Shown: positions 44,807-53,277 of the stretch, piece by piece
Layout: the number at the start of each line of letters is the position of its first letter
Position numbering within the stretch: position 1 is the first letter of the stretch
DNA from: an uncultured Bacteroidales bacterium
Lineage (GTDB): Bacteria > Bacteroidota > Bacteroidia > Bacteroidales > Bacteroidaceae
Direction: 5' to 3'
DNA length: 64,000 nucleotides
Assembly (NCBI GenBank): GCA_902788315.1
Contig: CADAJS010000007.1
Span: 1 to 64,000 of the forward strand
Translations under genes and position numbers: made by a program
Notes under the pieces: generated by a model
What the model was told of the DNA's origin: nothing
What the model saw: only the letters and a program-made list of their open reading frames with translations
The model's database searches: none

Positions 44807-46342
44807 ATGAGAACAGATATCAAACAAGCCATGCACATGGATGCAGCAAAGTCCTTCAGCACGGCAGAAGCAAACGAGAACGAGCGTCGTTGGAACGAGG
44901 AACGGTTTGACCAAAAGAACCAGGATCCAACCAATCACTATGACAAAACCCGGCAGCATCTCAACTTTGAGATTGGCCCAGACGGGAAGATTCACCCACT
45001 TGGCTATCAAGAGAAATCCTTGAAGGTACGTCTGGAAGAGAGATTGGAGCAACTGGGCTGGCATAGCTTCAAGGAGGGAAGCAAGAACCAACCGAACATG
45101 TGTGCCAAGTTCATCTTCGGTGGGAACCATGACCGTACACTCCAAATGGCATTTGGTGACCAGACGGTTTGTACAGACAGAGGTGCTGACAACAGCCACT
45201 TGCACCGATGTCCAGAGATTGAACGATGGGCGATGGATGTCTATGACTGGTGCGTACGTCGCTATGGACGGGAAAACATCATCGGCTTTCAGGTCCACTT
45301 GGACGAGACTTCATCACACATCCACGCCTTAATTGTTCCTGTTGGATGTAGAAAGAGTGGCCGGGAATGCGTCATGTGGTCGGCCAAGTTCGGAAAGAAC
45401 AAATATGAGTACGGCCAAATCCTGAAGGAAATGCATACGTCCCTATATGAGGAAGTAGGCAGTAAATACGGACTTGACCGTGGTGATAGCATAGACGGAC
45501 GGTATGTGCAGCACCTTGGCAAGCGTGACTACATCCGTAAACTCAACAAGGACATACACCAGTCGGAGAAAGCTATCAAGGGACTCAAAACTATGCTGAC
45601 GAATCTACAGGCTCAGATAACAGAGCGGCAGAAGCAACTTGAAGACCTTGAAGGAAATTTGCGTAGTGGCAAGATACACCTGCAAGGCTATGAGGACGAG
45701 AGAAAAAGCTTGCAGCGTCAGATTGTAGATTTGCATAACAAGGTATATGACAAGATGGCTGCCATCGGCAGGAAGGAAAGTGAGTTGGCGAAACTGACCA
45801 AGGAGGTAGATGCTGTCAGCAGCGTCATCCAGCCGTTCCGCAACCACAAGATTGAGTTTGACCCGCCAAGGATTACAGAGAAACCGCCGTTGTTCGGTGT
45901 CGACAAATGGCTTGACAAACAGAACGACCAGATTGCCAAACGCTTCACGTCTATTGTCAGAAAGATAGAATCCCTTTACATGCAGGATGCCGAACGTCAA
46001 GTGAAGGCCGCACAGAAGAACGTGCTGGCAGACTACCGGGAGTTAAATCAATTGCGTGGTGACTACGAATCCCTGACGGACAGCAGCCATCAGCAAAATT
46101 CCGCATATCGCCAGTTGCTTGATCAGCTGAGCATACCATCCATGCGAGTCCAAGTGTTGGCTATTGCCGATGCCCTTATTGACGACAGACCAATCCCGTA
46201 TTCAGGAGGTGGTGGAGGTACGACATCTGATTTGAGATGGGACGGGCGCAACCCAGATGAAGAGGAGGATGCCTACCGCAGAAGATGTCTGTTGCAAGCA
46301 TCGAAGATGATTTCTGGCAATGGCGCAAAAAGGAAGAGATAA
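44807..46342 (+). CDS. mobV: MobV-family relaxase (Pre/Mob)
   Basis: Encodes 511 residues. The relaxase domain (about residues 1-215) includes the D-K-T-R-Q-H-L-N-F-E motif near residue 45 (motif I) and the metal-binding H-L-D-E-T-S-S-H-I-H motif near residues 164-173 (motif III). The C-terminal half (about 240-480) is long coiled coil. MobV proteins nick at oriT to send one strand into a recipient through a helper conjugation system. Its presence makes the element mobilizable. It ends the mobilization block before the cargo. Confidence 0.9.
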   Translation: MRTDIKQAMHMDAAKSFSTAEANENERRWNEERFDQKNQDPTNHYDKTRQHLNFEIGPDGKIHPLGYQEKSLKVRLEERLEQLGWHSFKEGSKNQPNMCAKFIFGGNHDRTLQMAFGDQTVCTDRGADNSHLHRCPEIERWAMDVYDWCVRRYGRENIIGFQVHLDETSSHIHALIVPVGCRKSGRECVMWSAKFGKNKYEYGQILKEMHTSLYEEVGSKYGLDRGDSIDGRYVQHLGKRDYIRKLNKDIHQSEKAIKGLKTMLTNLQAQITERQKQLEDLEGNLRSGKIHLQGYEDERKSLQRQIVDLHNKVYDKMAAIGRKESELAKLTKEVDAVSSVIQPFRNHKIEFDPPRITEKPPLFGVDKWLDKQNDQIAKRFTSIVRKIESLYMQDAERQVKAAQKNVLADYRELNQLRGDYESLTDSSHQQNSAYRQLLDQLSIPSMRVQVLAIADALIDDRPIPYSGGGGGTTSDLRWDGRNPDEEEDAYRRRCLLQASKMISGNGAKRKR

Positions 46343-46424
46343 CTCTCGCATTTTGCTGCCTTACTGCATCAAACTCCGATTTTCACACAAAAAATCATAA
46401 ATATTGCAGATTATCGCTCTGTTC

Positions 46425-46457
46425 TTGCGATGGTCTGCAATATTTTTTATATCTTTG
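46425..46457 (+). promoter_or_regulatory. Promoter of the ubiquitin-like/Clp operon
   Basis: TATCTTTG (46450-46457) with a TTG (46425-46427) 22 bases upstream, 43 bases before the JAB ATG. The gap 46343-46500 has no gene. This would be the single promoter for the whole cargo operon to 55285 and perhaps to 55465. Confidence 0.65.
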
Positions 46458-46500
46458 TGGTCAGAATTTGGCAAACCAAACAAAGAAAAGCCTCCCCAAA

Positions 46501-47502
46501 ATGAATCGTTTCCGTCATAACAAAGTATCTAAGAAGAACAAGAAACCGCACTTATATAAAACGAAGAGAACCAAGCAAAGGGATTTGTTTGTTCCTTTTA
46601 CTTTTTCTTCAAATCCGTGTGATTTTGTTCTAACAAATAAAAAAGAAATAGATATACTATCCCAATACATATTAGATTACCCCAATATTGAAACCGGAGG
46701 CCAATTGTTTGGATATTGGACTTTTGACGGAAAACCTGTTGTCTTATTTGTTTTAGGCCCAGGTCCGAAAGCGGGTCATTATAACACATTCTTTATGCAA
46801 GATATTGATTATCTAAAAAGATGTGCTTCAATGCTAAAGAGTTTGTATGGATTAGATCATGTCGGCGAATGGCATTCACACCATCAGTTAGGTCTATCCC
46901 ATCCAAGCAGTCATGACTCTCACAATATATCTTCCAATATGCGTACCCTAGGTTATAAGAAATTTCTTCTTTGTATAGCTACTTGCAATTCATCAGAATC
47001 ATCAATCAATGCCTTTATGTTTGACTCCTGTAAGAATGAATATGAACAAATACCTTGGGTCATCAAGGACACAGACAGTCCTTACAGGAAGATTATCAAG
47101 GATGATTATTTTATCCTTCCAGAAACAAAGCATCCCAACATGGTGAATCTGTTCTGCAAATCAAGTTCAGCAAATAAGTCCAAAATAGATTATGATAAAA
47201 CATATTGGCTAGTTCAAAAAGGGAATTCCAAAATTCTCAAATTAATAATAGACACCCTAAAAGGCAAATTCCCTTCGCACGATTTTATACCGACAATAGA
47301 CAAGTCTAATGAAGTCCACGTTGAAATATATCAAAATGGTTTCGTTCTTGAAGACATACATTTTCCTATGGGGTTTCCAACAATTCCTCCTAACGTTATT
47401 GATTCCCATGGACACGACCCTTATATTCATAATAAATGGATATTCAATGGAGATATTCTAAGTTCATTTTTTTCCTATTACAAGAACCCAAATAAGTATT
47501 AG
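46501..47502 (+). CDS. JAB/JAMM (MPN) metallopeptidase, ubiquitin-like operon gene 1
   Basis: 333 residues from the ATG at 46501; the frame upstream runs into the MobV gene and is not used. After a basic N-terminus of about 28 residues, the JAB domain spans about residues 40-190: E64 (I-E-T-G-G-Q-L-F-G), H125 and H127 in G-E-W-H-S-H, S136 and D139, giving the full JAMM zinc set with one extra residue between histidine and serine. Prokaryotic JABs remove or trim ubiquitin-like tags (as Cap3 and BilD do). The C-terminal 130 residues (including F-P-M-G-F-P-T-I-P-P-N) are unknown. Four bases separate it from the E2 gene. Confidence 0.85.
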   Translation: MNRFRHNKVSKKNKKPHLYKTKRTKQRDLFVPFTFSSNPCDFVLTNKKEIDILSQYILDYPNIETGGQLFGYWTFDGKPVVLFVLGPGPKAGHYNTFFMQDIDYLKRCASMLKSLYGLDHVGEWHSHHQLGLSHPSSHDSHNISSNMRTLGYKKFLLCIATCNSSESSINAFMFDSCKNEYEQIPWVIKDTDSPYRKIIKDDYFILPETKHPNMVNLFCKSSSANKSKIDYDKTYWLVQKGNSKILKLIIDTLKGKFPSHDFIPTIDKSNEVHVEIYQNGFVLEDIHFPMGFPTIPPNVIDSHGHDPYIHNKWIFNGDILSSFFSYYKNPNKY

Positions 47503-47506
47503 AATT

Positions 47507-47935
47507 ATGATGACAGCGAGTAGATTTCATGCAGAAGTTGACGCTCTTCAGTTGTCACTGCCTGCTAACATGTTCAAGTTTTGCGATATGGATACAGATC
47601 TTCCATATCTGAAGATGGTAGCCATTACAAATAGCAAGAACATGTACACTTTGCGTGTTGACTTAGACCAATTCCCAGAGTCTATACCCAAAGTTTTTGT
47701 TACAAAAATGCTTAAAAGCAAGTTTGGTGATGATTTGGACCATCCGAGTCATGAAATGCATACACTTGGTAGTGAACATGGCTATACGAGGATTTGCCAT
47801 TACGGAAATACCTCATGGAAGCCCGATGTTGCCTTAAATAAGGTATATTTAAAATGTCGAGTGTGGTTAGAAGCATATGAGGCACATCTTGAAACAGGTG
47901 ATGATATATGTGATTATTTAGGAACCCAAGATTAA
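47507..47935 (+). CDS. E2-like (UBC-fold) protein, candidate conjugating enzyme
   Basis: Encodes 142 residues. The pattern is that of prokaryotic E2 families: F-P-E-S-I-P-K-V-F-V in the strand region, H-T-L-G-S-E-H-G-Y-T-R-I-C-H-Y with candidate catalytic C97, W-K-P-D-V-A-L, then a long C-terminal helix V-Y-L-K-C-R-V-W-L-E-A-Y-E. Cysteine followed by W-x-P and a helix is typical of E2 folds. It would accept a tag from the E1-like protein two genes downstream. No fused E1 or ligase domain is present. A structural but inactive E2 is possible. Confidence 0.72.
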   Translation: MMTASRFHAEVDALQLSLPANMFKFCDMDTDLPYLKMVAITNSKNMYTLRVDLDQFPESIPKVFVTKMLKSKFGDDLDHPSHEMHTLGSEHGYTRICHYGNTSWKPDVALNKVYLKCRVWLEAYEAHLETGDDICDYLGTQD

Positions 47936-47959
47936 TATTAACATCAAAATTATATAATT

Positions 47960-48142
47960 ATGAACGACAATCAGAACAACAATTCTCTTGGTGAGGTATT
48001 GAAGAAAATTCGCGGAGGTGACATCCGTCGTCAAATCAGATATGACGAGGAAACTGGTGATTTCGTGATAGAAGATGCAGGCGCTCCTCTTGAAGAAGGC
48101 TCCCAGGATGCTACACGTTTTGCAGAAGAAGGATATGCTTAA
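47960..48142 (+). CDS. Small acidic 60-residue protein in the ubiquitin-like operon
   Basis: Encodes 60 residues with a basic middle (L-K-K-I-R-G-G-D-I-R-R-Q-I-R-Y) and an acidic end. The C-terminus is F-A-E-E-G-Y-A. I see no beta-grasp ubiquitin pattern and no known family. Its size, position directly before the E1-like gene and exposed tail make it the only operon product small enough to be the tag, or a scaffold for it. Pup, an unrelated tag, is also about 60 residues and disordered. An alternative is a regulator peptide. Its stop almost touches the E1 start. Confidence 0.6.
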   Translation: MNDNQNNNSLGEVLKKIRGGDIRRQIRYDEETGDFVIEDAGAPLEEGSQDATRFAEEGYA

Positions 48143-48143
48143 T

Positions 48144-49415
48144 ATGACGCACGAGGTATACTTAGCCTCTGAGGAGGTGAAAGAATTCCTTAATAGTTCC
48201 GAAAAGGAATTATTGGGCTACTCCTATGAATGGGAAGGTGAGAATGTTATACATTTGCATTCTCACCCTCTCCAACATTCATTTGGTCTGGCAAAAAGGT
48301 GTTTGTTCAAAAGCGAGGCAAAAATTTCCATGTCGGATTTCAACGGAGATGTTAAGTATATCGCCACCATCTCCCAAAAGAACAATAAGCTTGATACCAA
48401 AGTTTATAAGCTGGATGGTAGCGATGTGGTTGAAATCTCTGCCAAGTTGATTCCAGGCAAAGATGAGTTGTATTCAAGAAGTAAAGGACTTCTGGAAGTT
48501 GAGATTTTATCAAAAAAACATGTGGCTATTGTTGGATTAGGGAGTTTCGGTTCACAAATCGCTATCGAATTAGCTAAAGCAGGTGTAGGTGTTTTCTCCC
48601 TCTTTGATTTTGACAGAGTAGAGTTACACAATATCGGAAGACACTCTTGTACACTTAAAGATTTGGGTCGTCTTAAGACGGATGCAATCGAAGAAGCCAT
48701 TTTAGGCAAAAATCCATATGCACAAGTTAATAAGTATGCTATCAATATTGCTACCCAGAAAGATGTTTTCTGTGATGTCTCTAAAAATGTTGATTTGGTG
48801 ATATGTGCAACAGATAACAACGACAGTCGTTTTGTTATTGCATCAGCTTTACACAAATATCAAAGAATTGGAATTTTTGGCCGAGCAATAACAAGAGCTG
48901 CGGGTGGTGATGTGTTTCGATATAAGCCTGGTGGACCATGCTATGGCTGCTTAATAGGAAGTCGAATTATAGACTCTCGTGATGAAGAGGTATCGAGCGA
49001 AGAAGCTGGAAGAAGAAGTGGCGCAATCCCCGCTTACGCTTCAGCAGAAGACGTAAATGCAATTGTTCAGGTGGGACTGTCTGTTGACATTGAGCCCATC
49101 TGCAACCTTATGCTCAAACTCGCACTTCTTGAACTTTCCAAGGGTATGCAGTCTGGAATATCTTCTCTCGAAGAAGACCTTAAATATGATGCATATATAT
49201 GGGCTAATAGACGAGATCATAATTTCTCAAATTGGCATCCATTTTACAAGTCTGGGCCGAAACAAACAATACTGAAATGGTATGGCATTACTATTCCAAA
49301 AGATGAGCATTGTGCCATTTGTTCGGAAATTCCCACGCTTGATACAGGATTAAAATTAAACCATCCCATGTATGCGGAGTATGCAGATATAGATTTTCAT
49401 TTAGACGATAATTAA
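48144..49415 (+). CDS. E1-like ThiF-family adenylyltransferase
   Basis: 423 residues from the ATG at 48144; an ATG at 48135 overlaps the previous stop and is an alternative. Residues 127-340 form an E1/ThiF Rossmann domain: G-L-G-S-F-G-S-Q (131-138), acidic D155, D-N-N-D-S-R (224-229). Four cysteines (C266, C269, C390, C393) form the usual structural zinc site. The N-terminal 115 residues include H-L-H-S-H-P near 38-42 and S-M-S-D near 62-65, reminiscent of JAB motifs. E1-like enzymes activate a tag's C-terminus with ATP. It ends in an ATG overlap with the Clp gene. Confidence 0.88.
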   Translation: MTHEVYLASEEVKEFLNSSEKELLGYSYEWEGENVIHLHSHPLQHSFGLAKRCLFKSEAKISMSDFNGDVKYIATISQKNNKLDTKVYKLDGSDVVEISAKLIPGKDELYSRSKGLLEVEILSKKHVAIVGLGSFGSQIAIELAKAGVGVFSLFDFDRVELHNIGRHSCTLKDLGRLKTDAIEEAILGKNPYAQVNKYAINIATQKDVFCDVSKNVDLVICATDNNDSRFVIASALHKYQRIGIFGRAITRAAGGDVFRYKPGGPCYGCLIGSRIIDSRDEEVSSEEAGRRSGAIPAYASAEDVNAIVQVGLSVDIEPICNLMLKLALLELSKGMQSGISSLEEDLKYDAYIWANRRDHNFSNWHPFYKSGPKQTILKWYGITIPKDEHCAICSEIPTLDTGLKLNHPMYAEYADIDFHLDDN

Positions 49416-52084
49416 TGATGCTACAGCTTAATATCTATACAGAAAAGTCTAAGAGGAGCATTCTCAAAGCTATTAATATGACTGAAGAATGCCGTTACAA
49501 ATATTTGGAGCCACAGGTTCTCATGGCAGGTATTGTAAATGAAGGCCGTGACATGCTTTCATATGTTATGCAATTCTTGCATGTAGACAGAATTGCTTTC
49601 TGCAAAAGGATTAATGAGGCCATTTTGGAGATAAATGAAATCTCTGATGAAGCTCCTGTTTTAGGCGAAAGGACAAGTGATATATTGGGAAAAGCTAAAC
49701 TCCTCTCTAACGAAAGTGGCTGCGAGCTTATTCCAATTGAATTTCTATTGTTGTCAATGATACTTGTACCATCTAAAGTAAAGGATGTGTTCTCGAGTTT
49801 TGGTATAGATGAAGAGCAATTAGCTGAAGCCATCTCTTATTATCGAGGTAATAGTGAAATAGAAGCTATTGTCCAAACTGAAGATAACAATGGCAATTAT
49901 CCAAACTTGGAGAAGTATGGACGCAATTTGTGTTCAGATGCTCGTAATGGCATAATTCATAAAGCAATCGGAAGAGATGACGAAATAAGAAGAATTATTC
50001 ATATTTTATCTCGACAGACGAAAAACAATCCTATTCTTGTTGGAGAACCTGGAACAGGAAAAACCGCAATTGTAGAAGGACTAGCTTATAGAATAATCGA
50101 AGGGGATATTCCTCGAGAGTTAAGGGGAATTCAGCTATATTCTTTAAATATCGCTTCATTGATTGCCGGCGCGAGTCATATGGGTGAATTTGAGGAAAGA
50201 TTAAGGGGTGTTATAGATGACTTGATTAGTTCAAATGGTAATGTTCTCCTTTTTATAGATGAAATACACCTTCTTATTGGAGAGGGCAGAAGTGGAGGTG
50301 CGATGGATGCCGCAAATATATTAAAGCCCGAATTAGCCAGAGGCGTAATAAAGATTATAGGAGCAACAACATTTGATGAATACAAAAAGTATATAGAACA
50401 AGATAAAGCATTTGAAAGGCGTTTCCAAAAGGTTGAGGTAGAAGAACCAGATATGGAGTCTGCACTGGCCATATTGCGTGGCATTAGAGTAAGACTGGAA
50501 GATTTTCATAGGATACGAATTAAGGACGAGGCGATAAAAGCATCGGTGCAATTGTCTATGAGATATATTCAAGATAGATACTTACCGGACAAAGCCATAG
50601 ATTTATTGGATGAATCAGCTGCTAAGATGAAAATTGCGCGCTCTACATCACCCATGGAACTAGATTCTCTTAGAAGGAAAATTACTACTAAAGAGATAGA
50701 ATGTGAATCTATAAGGCGTGATAACGAATCTAATCCTACAGTGCTTCAACTTCAAGAAGAAATCGCGAACTTAAAAGAAGAAGAGAATTCCCTTCATGCA
50801 AAATGGCAAAGTGAACGTCAGCTTTTGGAAGAGATACAAGACCGCAGGAGCGAAATAGCACGCTTAAACGAAAATAAGCATCTTGCTGAAAGTCAGGGCG
50901 CTGCTACTTCTGTGGTGAATATATCTATGCAAATACGCGAGCTAAATAATGAAATTCACCATTTGATGGAGACGTTTCAAGAAAACGTATCTCAGAATTT
51001 GCTAAAGCCAGAACTTGATGAAGTTGATGTGATGAATGTCATTACAGAATGGACTGGAATACCTGTTTCCAAACTGTCTGAAAACGAAACTCAGAAATTA
51101 GCACATATTGAAGAGTATTTGAATCAGACTGTTATTGGGCAAGAGGAAGCAAAAATCTTGGTTGCAAATGCCATTCGTCGAAACAAGATGGGATTCAGTG
51201 ATGCCAACAAGCCTATAGGTACATTCTTGTTCTTAGGGACAACTGGAGTTGGCAAAACAGAGTTATGTAAAGCCATAAGTGAATTTTTGTTTGATAGTCG
51301 TGATGCCCTTATTAGAATTGACATGAGCGAATATCAGCAAGAACATGAGGTTTCTAAACTATTTGGCGCTCCTCCGGGCTATATTGGTTTCGAGAATGGT
51401 GGCCAATTAACTGAGGCTGTCAGACGGAAGCCATATTCTGTTATATTATTTGATGAAATTGAGAAAGCTCATCCCAAGGTTTTTGAAGCCCTCCTTCAAG
51501 TTCTTGATGAAGGTAGAATGACCGATGGTAAAGGCCGTACAATTAACTTCAAAAATACAATCATCGTGATGACATCTAATCTTGGCCAGCAGATAATATA
51601 CTCAACATTACAAGGTCGGAGAAATCTGCAAAGAAACAGAATCGGATTCAATGTCAGTGAGAACCAAAATACTGAAACAGATAATAATCTGGTGACTGAA
51701 GATAAAATAGTCAAGGCAAAAAAACTAATTTTAACAGAACTGAAAACCAAAGTAGCTCCAGAATTCATTAACAGAATTGATGACATTGTTATGTTCCTTC
51801 CTCTGTCAAGAGATGAGATCAAAAAAATTGTAATATTGCAAATAAGTTCATTAGCTAAAAATATGAAGTCACAAGGTATTGATATTCGAGTAACAGACGA
51901 AGCAATTGATTTTCTCGTCAATGTTGGCTTCCAACCTGAGTTCGGGGCAAGACCTGTTAAGCGTGCTATTAATTCATACTTAATTGATGATATGAGTATT
52001 AGTATAATCAATGGCGAAATAACCAAAGATATTCCTATTCAAATATCATCTGGACAGAATACTCTTAAATTCACTAATATTTAA
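49415..52084 (+). CDS. ClpC/ClpB-like double AAA+ unfoldase with IGF loop
   Basis: Encodes 889 residues. Clp N-like domain (1-145), AAA+ D1 with Walker A G-E-P-G-T-G-K-T (210-217) and Walker B L-F-I-D-E-I-H, a middle coiled coil longer than in ClpC (about 415-560), AAA+ D2 with G-T-T-G-V-G-K-T near 607 and I-L-F-D-E-I-E-K, D2 pore loop G-Y-I-G-F. Between Walker B and sensor-2 of D2 it has R-I-G-F-N (I743-F745), where ClpC and ClpA carry their ClpP-docking loop. The D1 pore loop has S-H-M in place of the usual K-Y-R. The unusual partner set (E1, E2, JAB) suggests tag-directed unfolding or degradation. One-base overlap with the E1 gene. Confidence 0.9.
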   Translation: MMLQLNIYTEKSKRSILKAINMTEECRYKYLEPQVLMAGIVNEGRDMLSYVMQFLHVDRIAFCKRINEAILEINEISDEAPVLGERTSDILGKAKLLSNESGCELIPIEFLLLSMILVPSKVKDVFSSFGIDEEQLAEAISYYRGNSEIEAIVQTEDNNGNYPNLEKYGRNLCSDARNGIIHKAIGRDDEIRRIIHILSRQTKNNPILVGEPGTGKTAIVEGLAYRIIEGDIPRELRGIQLYSLNIASLIAGASHMGEFEERLRGVIDDLISSNGNVLLFIDEIHLLIGEGRSGGAMDAANILKPELARGVIKIIGATTFDEYKKYIEQDKAFERRFQKVEVEEPDMESALAILRGIRVRLEDFHRIRIKDEAIKASVQLSMRYIQDRYLPDKAIDLLDESAAKMKIARSTSPMELDSLRRKITTKEIECESIRRDNESNPTVLQLQEEIANLKEEENSLHAKWQSERQLLEEIQDRRSEIARLNENKHLAESQGAATSVVNISMQIRELNNEIHHLMETFQENVSQNLLKPELDEVDVMNVITEWTGIPVSKLSENETQKLAHIEEYLNQTVIGQEEAKILVANAIRRNKMGFSDANKPIGTFLFLGTTGVGKTELCKAISEFLFDSRDALIRIDMSEYQQEHEVSKLFGAPPGYIGFENGGQLTEAVRRKPYSVILFDEIEKAHPKVFEALLQVLDEGRMTDGKGRTINFKNTIIVMTSNLGQQIIYSTLQGRRNLQRNRIGFNVSENQNTETDNNLVTEDKIVKAKKLILTELKTKVAPEFINRIDDIVMFLPLSRDEIKKIVILQISSLAKNMKSQGIDIRVTDEAIDFLVNVGFQPEFGARPVKRAINSYLIDDMSISIINGEITKDIPIQISSGQNTLKFTNI

Positions 52085-52089
52085 ATATT

Positions 52090-53271
52090 ATGCCTAGCAT
52101 TTACAATCCCACAACAGGCACTATTACTGGCTCTTCAGATAGTAAATGGTTTGTGCCTGAAGATCGTTTAAATCCTGACCAGAAGAGATTCCTTCAAGAA
52201 TTTGAAAGGGATTTCAGAAACAACAATCTGCATAACCTTTGGGTCAAAGGTTTTGCAGGGTCAGGTAAATCAATTTTGTTGGTTCATGTAGCAAGAAAAA
52301 TACTTGCTTTGAAACCAAATGCCAAAATAGTGCTTGTTGTTTATACCCAGTCGTTGGTTGAGATGTTTAAGAAAGCACTAAGAGAGCTGACACCACCTGT
52401 CAACATTCCTGTTATGACGTTCTATTCATTTATGACATCATCCTCATCGTATGAATATATTCTTTGTGATGAAGTTCAGGACTTAACACCAAGAGTTCTA
52501 AGTAGAATGTATGACAGATCTGCTCATGTCGTAGTAGCAGGAGATTCTAATCAGTCTATCTATCCAGAAGATCCCAAATGGAGAGAGAAAACAGTTGATG
52601 TATCTCAGATTCCATCACTAATTCATGGAGGAGATTTTGAGCTGACCATTGTGGAGCGTCTTACAGAGTCTATTATGAAGGCCGTAAAGTCGTTCTTGCA
52701 TTTAAATATTTTTGGCACAAGAACAAATCTTAACCATGTTGATACTAAGATTTCTTTATGTAAAGCAAATTCAAATGATGTAGAGATTTCATACATAATT
52801 CAAAATTCATCTCGTGTAATTCAGCGTGGATATACAGCAGCAATACTTATTCCTACTCAAAAAGGTATTGTAGAATTCGTTAATAAAGCATTAGCATCCC
52901 AAGGAAAACCATTGTGGAATAGCCAAACGAACCAATATGGCAAAGTCGATTTTGGTGCAATGAATTCTCACCTTTCTTCTTGTGGATTGAAAATGCAATA
53001 TGTCGGGAATGGATATGGACAGTTTAGAAGCAATCCTGATTATGTCGTCTTGATGACTTATCATAGTGCGAAAGGGTTGGATTTTGATTATGTCTACATT
53101 CCATTCTGCAGCGACTATCTTTGGATTAGCTACAACGAGGCTCTATCCAAAACTCTCTTTATGGTAGCTATGACACGCGCCCGTATGAATCTGTATATTA
53201 CTTATACGGGAAGCTTGCATCGTTATGTTCGCCCATTCGAAAGTGATTGTACAATACGTTCTATAGCATAA
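52090..53271 (+). CDS. Compact SF1 helicase-like ATPase (UvrD/PcrA-related)
   Basis: Encodes 393 residues. SF1 motifs in order: N-P-D-Q (Q-motif), G-F-A-G-S-G-K-S (54-61), C-D-E-V-Q-D (motif II), A-G-D-S-N-Q-S-I-Y (III), V-L-M-T-Y-H-S-A-K-G-L-D (V) and V-A-M-T-R-A-R (VI). The 1B and 2B insertions of UvrD (about 700 residues) are mostly absent, so this is a core motor. It could remodel DNA or RNA, or protein complexes. Five bases after the Clp gene, clearly the same operon. Confidence 0.83.
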   Translation: MPSIYNPTTGTITGSSDSKWFVPEDRLNPDQKRFLQEFERDFRNNNLHNLWVKGFAGSGKSILLVHVARKILALKPNAKIVLVVYTQSLVEMFKKALRELTPPVNIPVMTFYSFMTSSSSYEYILCDEVQDLTPRVLSRMYDRSAHVVVAGDSNQSIYPEDPKWREKTVDVSQIPSLIHGGDFELTIVERLTESIMKAVKSFLHLNIFGTRTNLNHVDTKISLCKANSNDVEISYIIQNSSRVIQRGYTAAILIPTQKGIVEFVNKALASQGKPLWNSQTNQYGKVDFGAMNSHLSSCGLKMQYVGNGYGQFRSNPDYVVLMTYHSAKGLDFDYVYIPFCSDYLWISYNEALSKTLFMVAMTRARMNLYITYTGSLHRYVRPFESDCTIRSIA

Positions 53272-53277
53272 TAAATC

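Noticed and set aside
46285..46500. N-terminal extension of the JAB gene
   Set aside because: It runs into the end of the MobV gene and through AT-rich promoter sequence; the ATG at 46501 lies after the promoter.
48075..48143. Longer E1 start inside the 60-residue gene
   Set aside because: It would overlap the small gene in another frame; ATGs at 48135 or 48144 fit the operon spacing.
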